NCBI GenBank assembly: GCA_003565055.1
Contig: PXDM01000464.1
Coordinates: forward strand, 1 to 14,590
Direction of reading: 5' to 3'
Length of the DNA stretch: 14,590 nucleotides
Origin: Paracoccaceae bacterium
GTDB taxonomy: Bacteria > Pseudomonadota > Alphaproteobacteria > Rhodobacterales > Rhodobacteraceae
The notes beneath the pieces are model-generated. The model ran no database searches and was not told the DNA's origin. It saw nothing but the letters and a program-made list of their open reading frames with translations. The position numbers and the translations under genes are program-made. Within the stretch, counting starts at the first letter, position 1. Every line of letters starts with the position of its first letter. Shown one piece after another: positions 1-8,968 of this stretch.

Positions 1-936
<936 letters not shown>

Positions 937-940
<4 letters not shown>

Positions 941-1977
941 GCAAAGACCCTCGGTTTTTCGCCCGCGACGGCCTCGGCAATCGCGCGGATATGCTCTGGC
1001 GTCGTGCCGCAGCACCCGCCTACGATATTGACCAGCCCTTCGCGCGCGAACTCGGCGACTTGCACGGCGGTATCCTCCGGGCCCTCATCATATTCCCCGA
1101 AGGCATTGGGCAGCCCCGCATTCGGATAGGCGCAGATGAGGCTCGTCGACACGCCTGCGAGCTCCGCCAGATGCGGACGCATCGCACTGGCCCCGAGCGC
1201 GCAATTCAGCCCCACGGTGAAAGGCCGCGCATGCATCACCGAATGCCAGAAAGCCGTCGGCGTCTGGCCCGACAAGGTGCGCCCCGAGGCATCCGTGATC
1301 GTGCCCGAGATCATCAGCGGCAGATGCTGGCCCGTCTCGGCGAAAACTTCCATACAGGCGAAGATCGCGGCTTTGGCGTTCAATGTGTCGAAAATCGTCT
1401 CGATCAGGATCAGATCAGCCCCGCCCGCGATCAGGCCCTTGACCTGCTGGCCGTAAGCCGCCCGCAGATCGTTGAAACTGACCGCGCGGTAGCCGGGATC
1501 ATTCACATCGGGGCTGAGGCTGGCGGTGCGATTCGTCGGCCCAAGCGCGCCCGCGACATAGCGCGGCCGCCCGTCAATCGCGGTCGCCCGGTCCATCGCC
1601 CGCCGCGCGAGCGTCGCCCCACAGGCATTCAGATCATGGACTGCGTGTTCGAGCCCGTAATCCGCCTGCGCGATTGTGGTCGAAGAAAACGTATTTGTTT
1701 CAACGACATCCGCCCCGGCCATCGCGAATTTGAAATGGATTTCCTCAATCGCGTCGGGCTGCGAAAGGTTTAGCAGATCATTGTTGCCCTTTTGCGGATG
1801 ATCACTGTGATGGGCGCAGCCGCAGCCGGGTTTATGGGCCGTGAAATCCTCTTCCGACAGGCCAAGGGTCTGAATTTGCGTGCCCATGGCCCCGTCGAGA
1901 ATCAGGATGCGCTCTCTGGCCGCAGCGCGCAGCCTCTCTTCGAGCGGGGTCGGTTTCAATGTGAATGCGATGCTCAT
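937..1977 (-). CDS. Homocysteine S-methyltransferase domain of split methionine synthase
   Basis: The 346-residue protein matches the N-terminal domain of E. coli MetH (roughly residues 1-350): a TIM barrel that binds homocysteine through zinc. The ligands are visible as Cys259 (GLNCALGA) and Cys322-Cys323 (GGCCGT). Their 63-residue spacing is the same as that of Cys247/310/311 in E. coli. Other family landmarks are LDGAMGTQIQ (28-37), KGNNDLLNLS (63-72) and ETNTFSSTTIA. It presumably works in trans with the pterin/cobalamin protein encoded by the overlapping downstream gene, to re-form a full methionine synthase. The start is supported by GGAG six bases upstream (plus-strand 1984-1987). An unusual Cys/His cluster sits at residues 52-60 (C52, C54, H56, H57, H60), where E. 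coli has only one Cys. A stand-alone betaine- or methylmethionine-dependent enzyme is possible but less likely, given the overlap with metH. Confidence 0.93.
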
Positions 1978-2182
1978 GGGCGACTCCGAAGTTCAGAGGG
2001 TCTTGTAACAGGCCGCGAAAGAAAAGAGAAATTCATCATTCCGAAGAAGACTATGAATTCTGTGCATGTTTGCAGCCCGCTTCCCGGCGGCTTTTGGTGC
2101 GTTTGGATTTGCAAAGAAGCGGATTGGTAACCTTTCTGCGCGACACTGGCGGAACGAAACCGAAGCGGAGCAGGCTGCCATC
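1978..2182. promoter_or_regulatory. Divergent intergenic region between methionine synthase and type I secretion operons
   Basis: This 205-base gap must hold the promoters of both divergent operons. A 7-base inverted repeat, AATTCAT (2030-2036) and ATGAATT (2053-2059), separated by 16 bases, lies near the middle and could be an operator. For the rightward operon a weak sigma-70-like pair is TTGGAT (2103-2108) with GGTAAC (2126-2131), 17 bases apart; the -10 matches consensus at only three positions. I looked on the minus strand for a SAM or SAH riboswitch ahead of the methionine genes and did not recognise one. Confidence 0.3.
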
Positions 2183-3964
2183 ATGCCAGTGCAATCTCCC
2201 AGCGCGCCCGCAATCGCGCGCGCGCAGCTTCTGACAACAGCGCAACGCCGCGTGCTCTGGGCGGTTGCGGGGATCAGCGTCTTTACCAATCTGCTGATGC
2301 TCACAGGGCCGATTTTCATGCTGCAGATTTATGACCGGGTGCTCTCCAGTCAGTCCGAGGCCACGCTTGTGGTGTTGACCGCGCTGGTGGCCTTTCTCTA
2401 TCTGATCTTCGGTTTCCTCGATCACGCCCGCGCGCGCATTGCCGGACGGCTCGGCGCGCAGCTTCAGGACCGGCTGGACCGACCGCTTTTTTCCGCCGCG
2501 CTGCACAGGGGGCAGCCGCCGCAAACCAACGCCCCCAACCCTGCGCAGGATCTGGCCTTTGTGCAGCAGATCAGCGCGGCCCCCGTCTTCATGGCCGTCT
2601 TCGATTTTCCCTGGGTGCCGCTGTTCATCCTCGTGATCGCGATCCTGCACCCGCTTCTGGGACTTGTCGCGCTCTGCGCGGCGCTGCTTCTGGCGGGGCT
2701 GGGGATGCTCAGCATCGCGCGCAGTCGCCCGCTGGTCGCGGCCAGCCACGCCGCGAACAGGGCGAGTGACGATCTGGGGCAGCAGATCACCTGCGAGATC
2801 GGGCAGATCGACGCTCTGGGGATGCGCGAAAACCTGCTTGCGCGCTGGCAGGCCCTGCGCGCGGGCGCCCTGCGCCGGGCGCTGGCCATGCAGGATGACG
2901 CCGGGCGCTTCGGAACCAGCGCAAAAACGCTGCGACTGTTCCTGCAATCCGCGATCCTCGCGAGCGGGGCCTGGCTCGTGTTGCAGGCGCAACTGACGCC
3001 GGGGGGCATGATCGCGGCCTCGATCATTCTGGGGCGCGCGCTGGCCCCGCTCGACCAGTTGATCGGCAACTGGCCGCAACTGCAGGCCGCCCGCACTGCC
3101 CTGGGCCGCATCCAGACGCTGAACGCTGCGCAGCCCGAGCCAGAGCCCGCGCATCATCGGGCGAAGCCCTCGGGCCAACTTGCTGTCTCGGGCGTGTCAC
3201 TGCGCATCATGAACGCGCAGGCTGGTCCGCAAACGCTGCTCCGGGGGGTCAGTTTCGAGCTTCGTCCCGGTCAGGCGCTTGGCGTCATCGGCCCGACAGG
3301 GGCGGGCAAATCGACGCTGGCCGAGGTGCTCGCCGGGGTGCAACTCCCCACCAGCGGCGAGGTCAGGCTCGGCAACCGGCCCTATCTCCATTTCGCGCGC
3401 AAGGATCTCGGTCAGGCGCTTGGATATCTGCCGCAACATGTCACCCTCTTCAGCGGCACAGTCTTCGAGAATATCGCCCGGCTCGACCCGGATGCGCCCG
3501 CGGATAAAGTCATCGCGGCGGCGCGAACGGCGGGCGTGCATGAGTTGATCCAAAGCCTGCCGCTGGGCTATGAGACAAGCCTCGGCGCCACTGGCGCGCG
3601 TCTGTCGGCTGGTCAGGTCCAGCGCATCGGACTGGCGCGCGCGCTCTATGATGATCCGGCGCTCTTGATCCTCGATGAACCCAATGCGCATCTCGACGAT
3701 ATCGGATGTCGCGCCCTCAACAGCGCGATTCGTGCCACCAAGAACCGGGGCGGCAGTGTCGTGATCGTCGCGCACCGCCCCTCTGCCATCTCGGAATGCG
3801 ATCTGTTGCTGAAACTCGATCGCGGCACTGTGACGGCGCTTGGCCCGACCGATGAGATTTTGCGCGACGTCACGCGCAGCCCAGCCGAGACCGCAACGCA
3901 TGCTCCGCAGCGCGCCGCGCAGAGCTTTCCATGGGAATGGCGCGGCGCGAGGGCGCAGTCATGA
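2183..3964 (+). CDS. Type I secretion ABC transporter (PrtD-like permease/ATPase)
   Basis: This is an inner-membrane exporter half-transporter of the type I secretion kind: a membrane domain fused to an ATPase, powering one-step export through an HlyD adaptor and an outer-membrane channel. From the chosen start it has 593 residues, close to PrtD-type proteins (about 575). Hydrophobic segments lie around 24-48, 60-80, 136-158, 160-178 and 253-290, with the family-typical GPIFMLQIYDRVL. The nucleotide domain shows Walker A GPTGAGKST (370-378), Q-loop Q418, signature LSAGQ (474-478; usual form LSGGQ), Walker B LLILDEP with D498/E499, D-loop LDD and H-loop H531. There is no N-terminal peptidase C39 domain, so Gly-Gly leader cleavage is not expected. 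An in-frame ATG at 2066 would add 39 residues; 2183 is preferred because it follows GGAG (2167-2170) and fits the family length. The stop overlaps the adaptor start. The substrate is unknown. Confidence 0.93.
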   Translation: MPVQSPSAPAIARAQLLTTAQRRVLWAVAGISVFTNLLMLTGPIFMLQIYDRVLSSQSEATLVVLTALVAFLYLIFGFLDHARARIAGRLGAQLQDRLDRPLFSAALHRGQPPQTNAPNPAQDLAFVQQISAAPVFMAVFDFPWVPLFILVIAILHPLLGLVALCAALLLAGLGMLSIARSRPLVAASHAANRASDDLGQQITCEIGQIDALGMRENLLARWQALRAGALRRALAMQDDAGRFGTSAKTLRLFLQSAILASGAWLVLQAQLTPGGMIAASIILGRALAPLDQLIGNWPQLQAARTALGRIQTLNAAQPEPEPAHHRAKPSGQLAVSGVSLRIMNAQAGPQTLLRGVSFELRPGQALGVIGPTGAGKSTLAEVLAGVQLPTSGEVRLGNRPYLHFARKDLGQALGYLPQHVTLFSGTVFENIARLDPDAPADKVIAAARTAGVHELIQSLPLGYETSLGATGARLSAGQVQRIGLARALYDDPALLILDEPNAHLDDIGCRALNSAIRATKNRGGSVVIVAHRPSAISECDLLLKLDRGTVTALGPTDEILRDVTRSPAETATHAPQRAAQSFPWEWRGARAQS

Positions 3965-5262
3965 CCCAGCGGCATGCGCTCTCTGTCAGGGGCTTGCTGT
4001 GGCTGGCCGGGATTGCGCTGGCCACGCTGCTGCTCGGTTTCGGCGGATGGGCGAGCCTGACCACGATCACTGGGGCCGTGATCGCCCAGGGCCAGCTCAC
4101 GATTGAAGATGAACGCCGCATCATCCAGCACCCGGCGGGCGGTGTGATCGACGCGATCCATATCCGCGAGGGGCAACATGTCGATGCAGGGTCTCTGCTT
4201 TTGCAACTTGAGGGCGCCGAGCTGCGATCCGAGCTGATCGTGATGGAAACCCGATATGCGGAACTCATGGCGCGACGCGCGCGGGTTGAAGCCGAGCGGG
4301 AGGGACGCGAAGCGATCGCATTCCCCGAGAGCCTGCGCGCAATGGCCGCGCAGCACCCCGAAATTCAGGCCGAATTGGACGGTCAGCGCCGGCTGATGGA
4401 GGCGCGGCGCAGCACATTCGCGGGGCTCGTTGCGCAGTTGGACCAACGCCAGATGCAAATCAGCGCGCAGATTGACGGGATTGACGCGCAGCTCGCGGCA
4501 CTCGCCCAGCAACGCCGACTGACCGAGCTTGAATATGACACACAAAGCACGCTCTTGCGTCAGGGGCTGACGCAAGCCGCGCGGACCATGGCGCTCGAAC
4601 GCGACCTTGCCCGGATCGACGGCGAGCATGGGGCCTTGCGCGCGGAGCGTGCTGCCGCTGCAGAGCGGGCCGCAGAGACCCGGCTGCAAATCCTGTCGCT
4701 CGGGTCGCAACGTCGCGAGGATGCGGAAAGCGAGTTGCGCGAGATCATGGGGGTGCAGTCCGAACTCGCGGAGCGGTTGCGCGCCCTGCGGGCCGAAGTT
4801 GACAGGCTCGACCTGCACGCGCCGGTATCCGGCGTGATCTATGGACTTCAGGTGAAATCTGCGGGATCAATCCTGCGCGCTGCGGATCCAGCCCTGTTCA
4901 TCGTGCCACAGGACAGCCCGCTGATCATCGAAACGCGGATCCGTCCGTCGCAGATTGATCACGTGTTCGAAGGCCAGCGCGCCTTGGTGAGCCTGTCGGG
5001 CCTCAACACGCGCGCGATGCATCAGAGTTTCGCAACTGTCACGCATATGTCCGCTGATACCTTTTCAGACAGCCAGACGCGCGAAGATTACTTCCGGGTT
5101 GAGCTCCAGTTTCAGCCAGAGAGCATGTCACTGCTCGATCCGGCCAGACTGTTGCCCGGCATGCCGGTCGAGGTATTTCTGCAAACGGCCCCGCGCCGAC
5201 CTATCGACTATCTCACACGACCGCTCACAGAGTATTTCACCCGCGCTCTGCGCGAAGCGTGA
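3961..5262 (+). CDS. HlyD-family type I secretion periplasmic adaptor
   Basis: This is the membrane-fusion (adaptor) subunit that links the inner-membrane ABC exporter to an outer-membrane TolC-type channel. The 433-residue protein has a short cytoplasmic tail, one transmembrane helix (about 11-33), a first lipoyl half-motif (GGVIDAIHIREGQHVDAG, about 60-77), and a long Glu/Arg/Ala/Gln-rich coiled coil (about 90-285). The second lipoyl half follows (LHAPVSGVIYGLQV, 285-298), then a beta-barrel domain and the HlyD C-terminal signature LLPGMPVEVFLQT followed by YLTRPLTEYF. The start at 3961 overlaps the transporter stop (ATGA, 3961-3964), indicating translational coupling; an in-frame ATG 30 bases upstream is disfavoured. 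Neither a TolC homologue nor an RTX-type substrate follows, so those parts must be elsewhere in the genome. Confidence 0.94.
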   Translation: MTQRHALSVRGLLWLAGIALATLLLGFGGWASLTTITGAVIAQGQLTIEDERRIIQHPAGGVIDAIHIREGQHVDAGSLLLQLEGAELRSELIVMETRYAELMARRARVEAEREGREAIAFPESLRAMAAQHPEIQAELDGQRRLMEARRSTFAGLVAQLDQRQMQISAQIDGIDAQLAALAQQRRLTELEYDTQSTLLRQGLTQAARTMALERDLARIDGEHGALRAERAAAAERAAETRLQILSLGSQRREDAESELREIMGVQSELAERLRALRAEVDRLDLHAPVSGVIYGLQVKSAGSILRAADPALFIVPQDSPLIIETRIRPSQIDHVFEGQRALVSLSGLNTRAMHQSFATVTHMSADTFSDSQTREDYFRVELQFQPESMSLLDPARLLPGMPVEVFLQTAPRRPIDYLTRPLTEYFTRALREA

Positions 5263-5288
5263 GACGCGCAATCCGTCGCAAAAAACCC

Positions 5289-5351
5289 GGCCAGCTTCGA
5301 TCTCGCTGCCATGCCGGATCGACAACTCAGCCCCGATGCTGGCCAGTTTTT
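5289..5351 (+). terminator. Candidate intrinsic terminator after the type I secretion operon
   Basis: Beginning 27 bases after the adaptor stop, GGCCAGC (5289-5295) can pair with GCTGGCC (5338-5344). A smaller stem, CGATC (5298-5302) with GATCG (5317-5321), is nested inside, and the outer arm is followed by five T residues (5347-5351). The long loop makes it an atypical rho-independent terminator. A shorter local fold of the self-complementary CTGGCCAG (5339-5346) is an alternative. Confidence 0.35.
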
Positions 5352-5442
5352 CCGCCGCAGATGGAACCTGATCGCCTCAGAGGTGTTCTCCGTCTGTCAC
5401 ACGCAACGCCGCCAGCTGCGCGCCAACACCGCCGAAGGACAT

Positions 5443-5967
5443 ATGAGCCACGCAGATCACTCCCTCAATGATCCGGTTGAAGAACACCGCGCCCTGCATG
5501 CGACGGAGAGCCAGATCGCGATCGCGGGCCACCCGCTGCACGCAATGCTCGTCGCATTTCCGATAGCATTGACGATGTCGGTGCTCGGCGCTGATTTGCT
5601 CTTCTGGTGGACCGGCGATCCCTTCTGGGCGCGAGCAGCAGGCTGGGCCAGTTTCGGGGCGTTTCTGATGGGGGTGATCGCGGGCATCACGGGCACGGTC
5701 GAATTGCTCGTCGTGAGAGGGATCAGAAACCGCTCGTCAAGCTGGACGCATTTCATCCTTGCCGTGATGCTGCTGTCAATTCTCGGTGCGAATTGGGGTA
5801 TTCGCATCGGCGATCATGTCGGCGCGGTGCTACCCTTGGGACTTCTGACCTCGCTTCTCGCAGCCGGGCTGACAGCCGTGACCGGCTGGCATGGAGGCAA
5901 GCTCGTATTCGATTACCAGATCGGGACAAAAAGTGCCTCATCGCACGCAGATACGGAACCGCGATAG
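5443..5967 (+). CDS. DUF2231 family membrane protein
   Basis: This 174-residue integral membrane protein belongs to the DUF2231 family, whose biochemical role is not established. The family opening is clear: GHPLHAMLVAFPIAL (29-43). Four hydrophobic segments are visible at about 32-56, 64-90, 102-122 and 126-149. Histidines near membrane edges (H30, H33, H103, H125, H150) are possible heme or metal ligands; that is inference. The start at 5443 is chosen because AAGGA (5435-5439) precedes it, though only three bases away, and the family motif begins about 30 residues in. An open frame from 5311 would add 44 basic, non-family residues. The next gene, a ferric-reductase-like flavocytochrome, starts 19 bases after the stop, so the two are probably co-transcribed and may form one membrane redox complex. 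Confidence 0.85.
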   Translation: MSHADHSLNDPVEEHRALHATESQIAIAGHPLHAMLVAFPIALTMSVLGADLLFWWTGDPFWARAAGWASFGAFLMGVIAGITGTVELLVVRGIRNRSSSWTHFILAVMLLSILGANWGIRIGDHVGAVLPLGLLTSLLAAGLTAVTGWHGGKLVFDYQIGTKSASSHADTEPR

Positions 5968-5986
5968 CGGCACGGCATTTGGCATC

Positions 5987-7378
5987 ATGGTTAAATTCAA
6001 TGCGCCTGACAACGCGCCCGACACAGCGCAGAACTATCAGCCCCTCCATGACCAACCGCTCGCTGTCGGTCTGCATGCCGGGGCGATTCTGGCGCTGGGG
6101 ATCCTTGCAGTTGCGGCACCTTTTGTAATCATCCGTCTCACAGACCCGGCGGGTTCCGTTGGGTTCACCTGGGATTTCAGCATGGGGCTGGGCTTTGGTG
6201 CTCTGGGGCTCACAGCCTTGCAGTTCATTCTGACCGGGCGGCTGCGCTGGGTCACGCATCCTTTCGGGGCCGATATTGTCTATGTCGCGCATCGCTATCT
6301 GAGCTGGGGGGCAGTCGCTCTGATGCTGGGGCATTTCGGCCTGCTCTACATGTTTCACGAACCCGCGCTCGGCGTCCTCAATCCGTTTGAGGCGCGATGG
6401 GAGCTGACCTCGGGTCGCGTCGCACTGACGTGCTTTCTGGCTCTGATTGTGACATCCGAATTCCGCAAGCGCCTGCATCTGCGTCATGAGGTCTGGCGCG
6501 CTCTGCATCTGGCACTGGCGATCATTGGCATGGCGGCGGCCATTGCGCATGTGCTGGGTGTGGGCCATCTGACCGATACGCCCCAGAAACGCCTCTTCTG
6601 GCTCGGCGCGACGCTGGGCTTCGTCGCCGTCTTGCTGCATACGCACATCATCCGGCCCGTTTTCCTGAGGCGCAATGCCTGGCGGGTCGTCGCGAATACG
6701 CCGGAACGCGGCGGGGGGCACACGCTGGAGCTCGCACCGGAGGGCAGACCGCTCAGCCGCTGGAAGCCCGGCCAATTTGCCTGGTTGAAAGTCGAGCGCT
6801 CGCCCTTTTCACTGATCGAGCATCCGTTCACGATCTCGACCGCCCCCGAAAAGGGGCCAAATCTCGCGTTTTCGATCAAGCCGCTTGGCGATCATTCTGC
6901 ACAGCTTGCGCAAATGCCCCCCGGCGCGCGCGCCTATGTCGATGGGCCTTACGGCGCCTTCTCGATCGACCGCATGGCCAAGGCGCGCGGCTTTGTCATG
7001 ATCGCAGGTGGGGTCGGCATCACCCCGATCCTGTCGAATCTGCATGCCCTCGAAGCGCGCGGTGACGAGCGCCCTGTGATCTTGCTCTATGGCAGCCCGA
7101 CCTGGGAGGACGCGTCATTTCGCGAGGAACTGGGCGCGATGCAAGCCCGGCTGAACCTGACGCTTGTGCATGTGATCGACACCCCGCCCGAAGACTGGAC
7201 CGGCGCGCGCGGCAAGATCGACGCCGAGACGCTGCGGGCGCATCTGCCGCCGCACACGCGCGACTGGCCGCATCTTCTCTGCGGTCCGAAACCCATGCTG
7301 ACCGCGCTGCGCCGCGCATTGCGCGATCAGGGCGTGGCGTCGCGGCACATTGATTACGAAATCTTTGAGATGGTGTGA
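5987..7378 (+). CDS. Ferric reductase/NOX-like transmembrane flavocytochrome
   Basis: The predicted role is to move electrons from cytosolic NAD(P)H through FAD and two b-hemes across the inner membrane; the acceptor (ferric iron, oxygen or a quinone-like compound) cannot be read from sequence. The 463-residue protein has about six hydrophobic helices (27-50, 63-83, 101-124, 145-158, 168-194, 203-222). Two His pairs, H102/H116 and H174/H188, each 14 apart, match the bis-heme pattern of this superfamily. The C-terminal half is a ferredoxin-NADP reductase unit: FAD motif HPFTIST (279-285), nucleotide-binding GGVGITP (341-347) and LCGPKPML (431-438). The ATG at 5987 is the natural start, 19 bases after the DUF2231 gene. 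Its ribosome site is weak, so coupling to the upstream gene is plausible. An in-frame ATG at 5891 would overlap the upstream gene by 77 bases and is unlikely. Confidence 0.9.
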   Translation: MVKFNAPDNAPDTAQNYQPLHDQPLAVGLHAGAILALGILAVAAPFVIIRLTDPAGSVGFTWDFSMGLGFGALGLTALQFILTGRLRWVTHPFGADIVYVAHRYLSWGAVALMLGHFGLLYMFHEPALGVLNPFEARWELTSGRVALTCFLALIVTSEFRKRLHLRHEVWRALHLALAIIGMAAAIAHVLGVGHLTDTPQKRLFWLGATLGFVAVLLHTHIIRPVFLRRNAWRVVANTPERGGGHTLELAPEGRPLSRWKPGQFAWLKVERSPFSLIEHPFTISTAPEKGPNLAFSIKPLGDHSAQLAQMPPGARAYVDGPYGAFSIDRMAKARGFVMIAGGVGITPILSNLHALEARGDERPVILLYGSPTWEDASFREELGAMQARLNLTLVHVIDTPPEDWTGARGKIDAETLRAHLPPHTRDWPHLLCGPKPMLTALRRALRDQGVASRHIDYEIFEMV

Positions 7379-7379
7379 C

Positions 7380-7469
7380 ATGAGACCACGCATCGCCCTG
7401 ATTTTCGCCGTTTTCCTGACGCTGCTGGCCATCACGCTGGCGGCACATCTCGCCTTTGATCTGCAATAG
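7380..7469 (+). CDS. 29-residue single-span membrane microprotein
   Basis: A short complete frame begins one base after the flavocytochrome stop (TGA 7376-7378, ATG 7380). It encodes 29 residues: a basic start (MRPR), about 20 hydrophobic residues (IALIFAVFLTLLAITLAA) and a short HLAFDLQ tail. Its TAG stop (7467-7469) runs into the AGGAG (7468-7472) that serves the glutamate dehydrogenase gene. The arrangement resembles a small accessory subunit of the membrane flavocytochrome, or a leader that couples translation to the next gene. I do not recognise a family. The tight fit between two stop/start signals and the clean positive-inside topology support it as real. Confidence 0.6.
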   Translation: MRPRIALIFAVFLTLLAITLAAHLAFDLQ

Positions 7470-7478
7470 GAGCCCTTC

Positions 7479-8825
7479 ATGACCGACCGCGCCGACGCTT
7501 TGCTGAGCCCCTTCATGGAGCGGGTCACAGCCCGCCATGACGGCGAAGCTGAATTCTTGCAGGCGGTCACGGAAATCGCGCGGGATGTGCTGACAGTCGA
7601 GAAAGCGCATAGCGCCTACACGCGCGCGCGGGTGCTCGAGCGGCTGACCGAGGCCGACCGGGTGATCAGTTTTGCGATCACCTGGGAGGATGATTCAGGC
7701 GATGTCCAGATCAATCGCGGCTGGCGCGTGCAGCATTCAAACCTGCTCGGCCCGTACAAGGGCGGGCTGCGCTGGGTGCCCGGCCTGTCGGCCTCAGTGG
7801 TGAAGTTTCTGGCCTTCGAGCAGGCGTTCAAGAATGCGCTCACGGGTCTGCCGCTGGGCGCGGCCAAGGGCGGGGCGGATTTCGACCCTTCGGGCCAGTC
7901 GGAGGCGGAGATCAAGCGCTTCGCGACTGCATTCATGACCCAGCTTGCGCCCCATATCGGCCCGGAAACCGACGTGCCCGCAGGCGATATCGGCGTCGGC
8001 GGGCAAGAAATCGGTGTGATGGCACAGGTCTGGATGCAACAAGCGCGCCGCTGGGGTGGTGTGCTGACCGGCAAGCCTGTCGCCCTGGGCGGCAGCGCGC
8101 TGCGCCGCGAGGCCACGGGCTACGGGCTGGTGTATTTCACCGCCGCCATGCTCGACGCGACGGGCGAAGGGCTGGAGGACAAGCGCATCGCGCTTTCAGG
8201 GCGCGGGAATGTCTCGCGCTATGCCGCGCGCAAGGCGATGGAACAGGGCGCTTGCGTGATCACCATGTCGGGGCGCGATGGCACCTGGTATGCAGCCGAC
8301 GGGTTCAGCGCCGATGCGCTTGACTGGCTCCTCACTGCCGAAGGGGACGCAGCCTTTGCCCCGCCCAAGCATCTCGGCCTGCGCTTTGAGGAAGGCGGGC
8401 GGCCCTGGGACAAGCCTTGCGATATCGCCATGCCCTGCGCGACGCAAAACGAGATCGGGTTGAAAGATGCCGAAGCGCTCACCGAGGCGGGCTGCCGTTA
8501 TCTCGCCGAAGGTGCGAATATGCCGCTCACGCAGGACGCGGTGGCGCATCTGGCCTCTGCAGGTGTGCTGCAGGCACCGGGCAAGGCCGCGAATGCCGGG
8601 GGGGTCGCGGTCTCTGGGTTCGAGATGCAGCAAAATGCCGCCTTCGCGCGTTGGAGCGCAACGCAGGTTGATACCTGTCTGCGCGACACCATGTGCGCGA
8701 TCCATGAACGCCTGATCCGCGAGCGGCAAAGCTGCTGCACGCAAACCGGCGCGGTTGACTACCGCCGCGCGGCCAATGTGGCCGGCTATCGGCGCTTGGC
8801 CGAAGCCATGATCGCTGCAGGGTAA
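7479..8825 (+). CDS. gdhA: NADP-type glutamate dehydrogenase
   Basis: This enzyme catalyses reversible reductive amination of 2-oxoglutarate with ammonium to glutamate, in the cytoplasm. At 448 residues it is collinear with E. coli GdhA (447). The substrate and catalytic residues are in place: K94 in GPYKGG, K130 in AAKGGADFDP, and D170 in DVPAGDIGVGG. Later motifs CATQNEI, AEGANMP and APGKAANAGGVAVSG also match. In the coenzyme domain the glycine motif is GRGN (241-244), and the second strand ends SGRDG (264-268). E. coli has Asp at the position of G265, and R266 here could contact the 2'-phosphate of NADP(H), so NADP use is likely but inferred. AGGAG (7468-7472) six bases upstream fixes the start. 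It lies downstream of the flavocytochrome and microprotein, probably on the same transcript, an unusual neighbourhood for this gene. Confidence 0.95.
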   Translation: MTDRADALLSPFMERVTARHDGEAEFLQAVTEIARDVLTVEKAHSAYTRARVLERLTEADRVISFAITWEDDSGDVQINRGWRVQHSNLLGPYKGGLRWVPGLSASVVKFLAFEQAFKNALTGLPLGAAKGGADFDPSGQSEAEIKRFATAFMTQLAPHIGPETDVPAGDIGVGGQEIGVMAQVWMQQARRWGGVLTGKPVALGGSALRREATGYGLVYFTAAMLDATGEGLEDKRIALSGRGNVSRYAARKAMEQGACVITMSGRDGTWYAADGFSADALDWLLTAEGDAAFAPPKHLGLRFEEGGRPWDKPCDIAMPCATQNEIGLKDAEALTEAGCRYLAEGANMPLTQDAVAHLASAGVLQAPGKAANAGGVAVSGFEMQQNAAFARWSATQVDTCLRDTMCAIHERLIRERQSCCTQTGAVDYRRAANVAGYRRLAEAMIAAG

Positions 8826-8968
8826 GCACCTTTGGCGCGGGCAAACCGGCAGGGTGGATCGCGAAATCAACGATGCCAGGGGCTGATCGGCCTGATGCGC
8901 GCGCAACGCAAAGGCGCGACAGGTCGCTGGCTTATCCGTTCAGACAGGCCCTGTTGCCGACACCTGCA

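Noticed and set aside
2066..2182. 39-residue N-terminal extension of the secretion ABC transporter
   Set aside because: No good ribosome site at 2066, and the protein would exceed the usual family length; 2183 fits better.
1978..2182. SAM or SAH riboswitch ahead of the methionine synthase genes
   Set aside because: The minus-strand leader was read for SAM-II and SAH-type cores and none was recognised. A covariance-model search (Infernal/Rfam) would be decisive.
5311..5442. 44-residue N-terminal extension of the DUF2231 protein
   Set aside because: It overlaps the candidate terminator, is basic and non-family-like, and the ATG at 5443 has a ribosome site close by.
8826..8968. Possible small genes or a terminator in the gap between glutamate dehydrogenase and the SH3 protein
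   Set aside because: Only a 5-base GC stem (8900-8904 with 8914-8918) without a T-run was found. Open frames here run on antisense to the SH3 gene and look like shadows.
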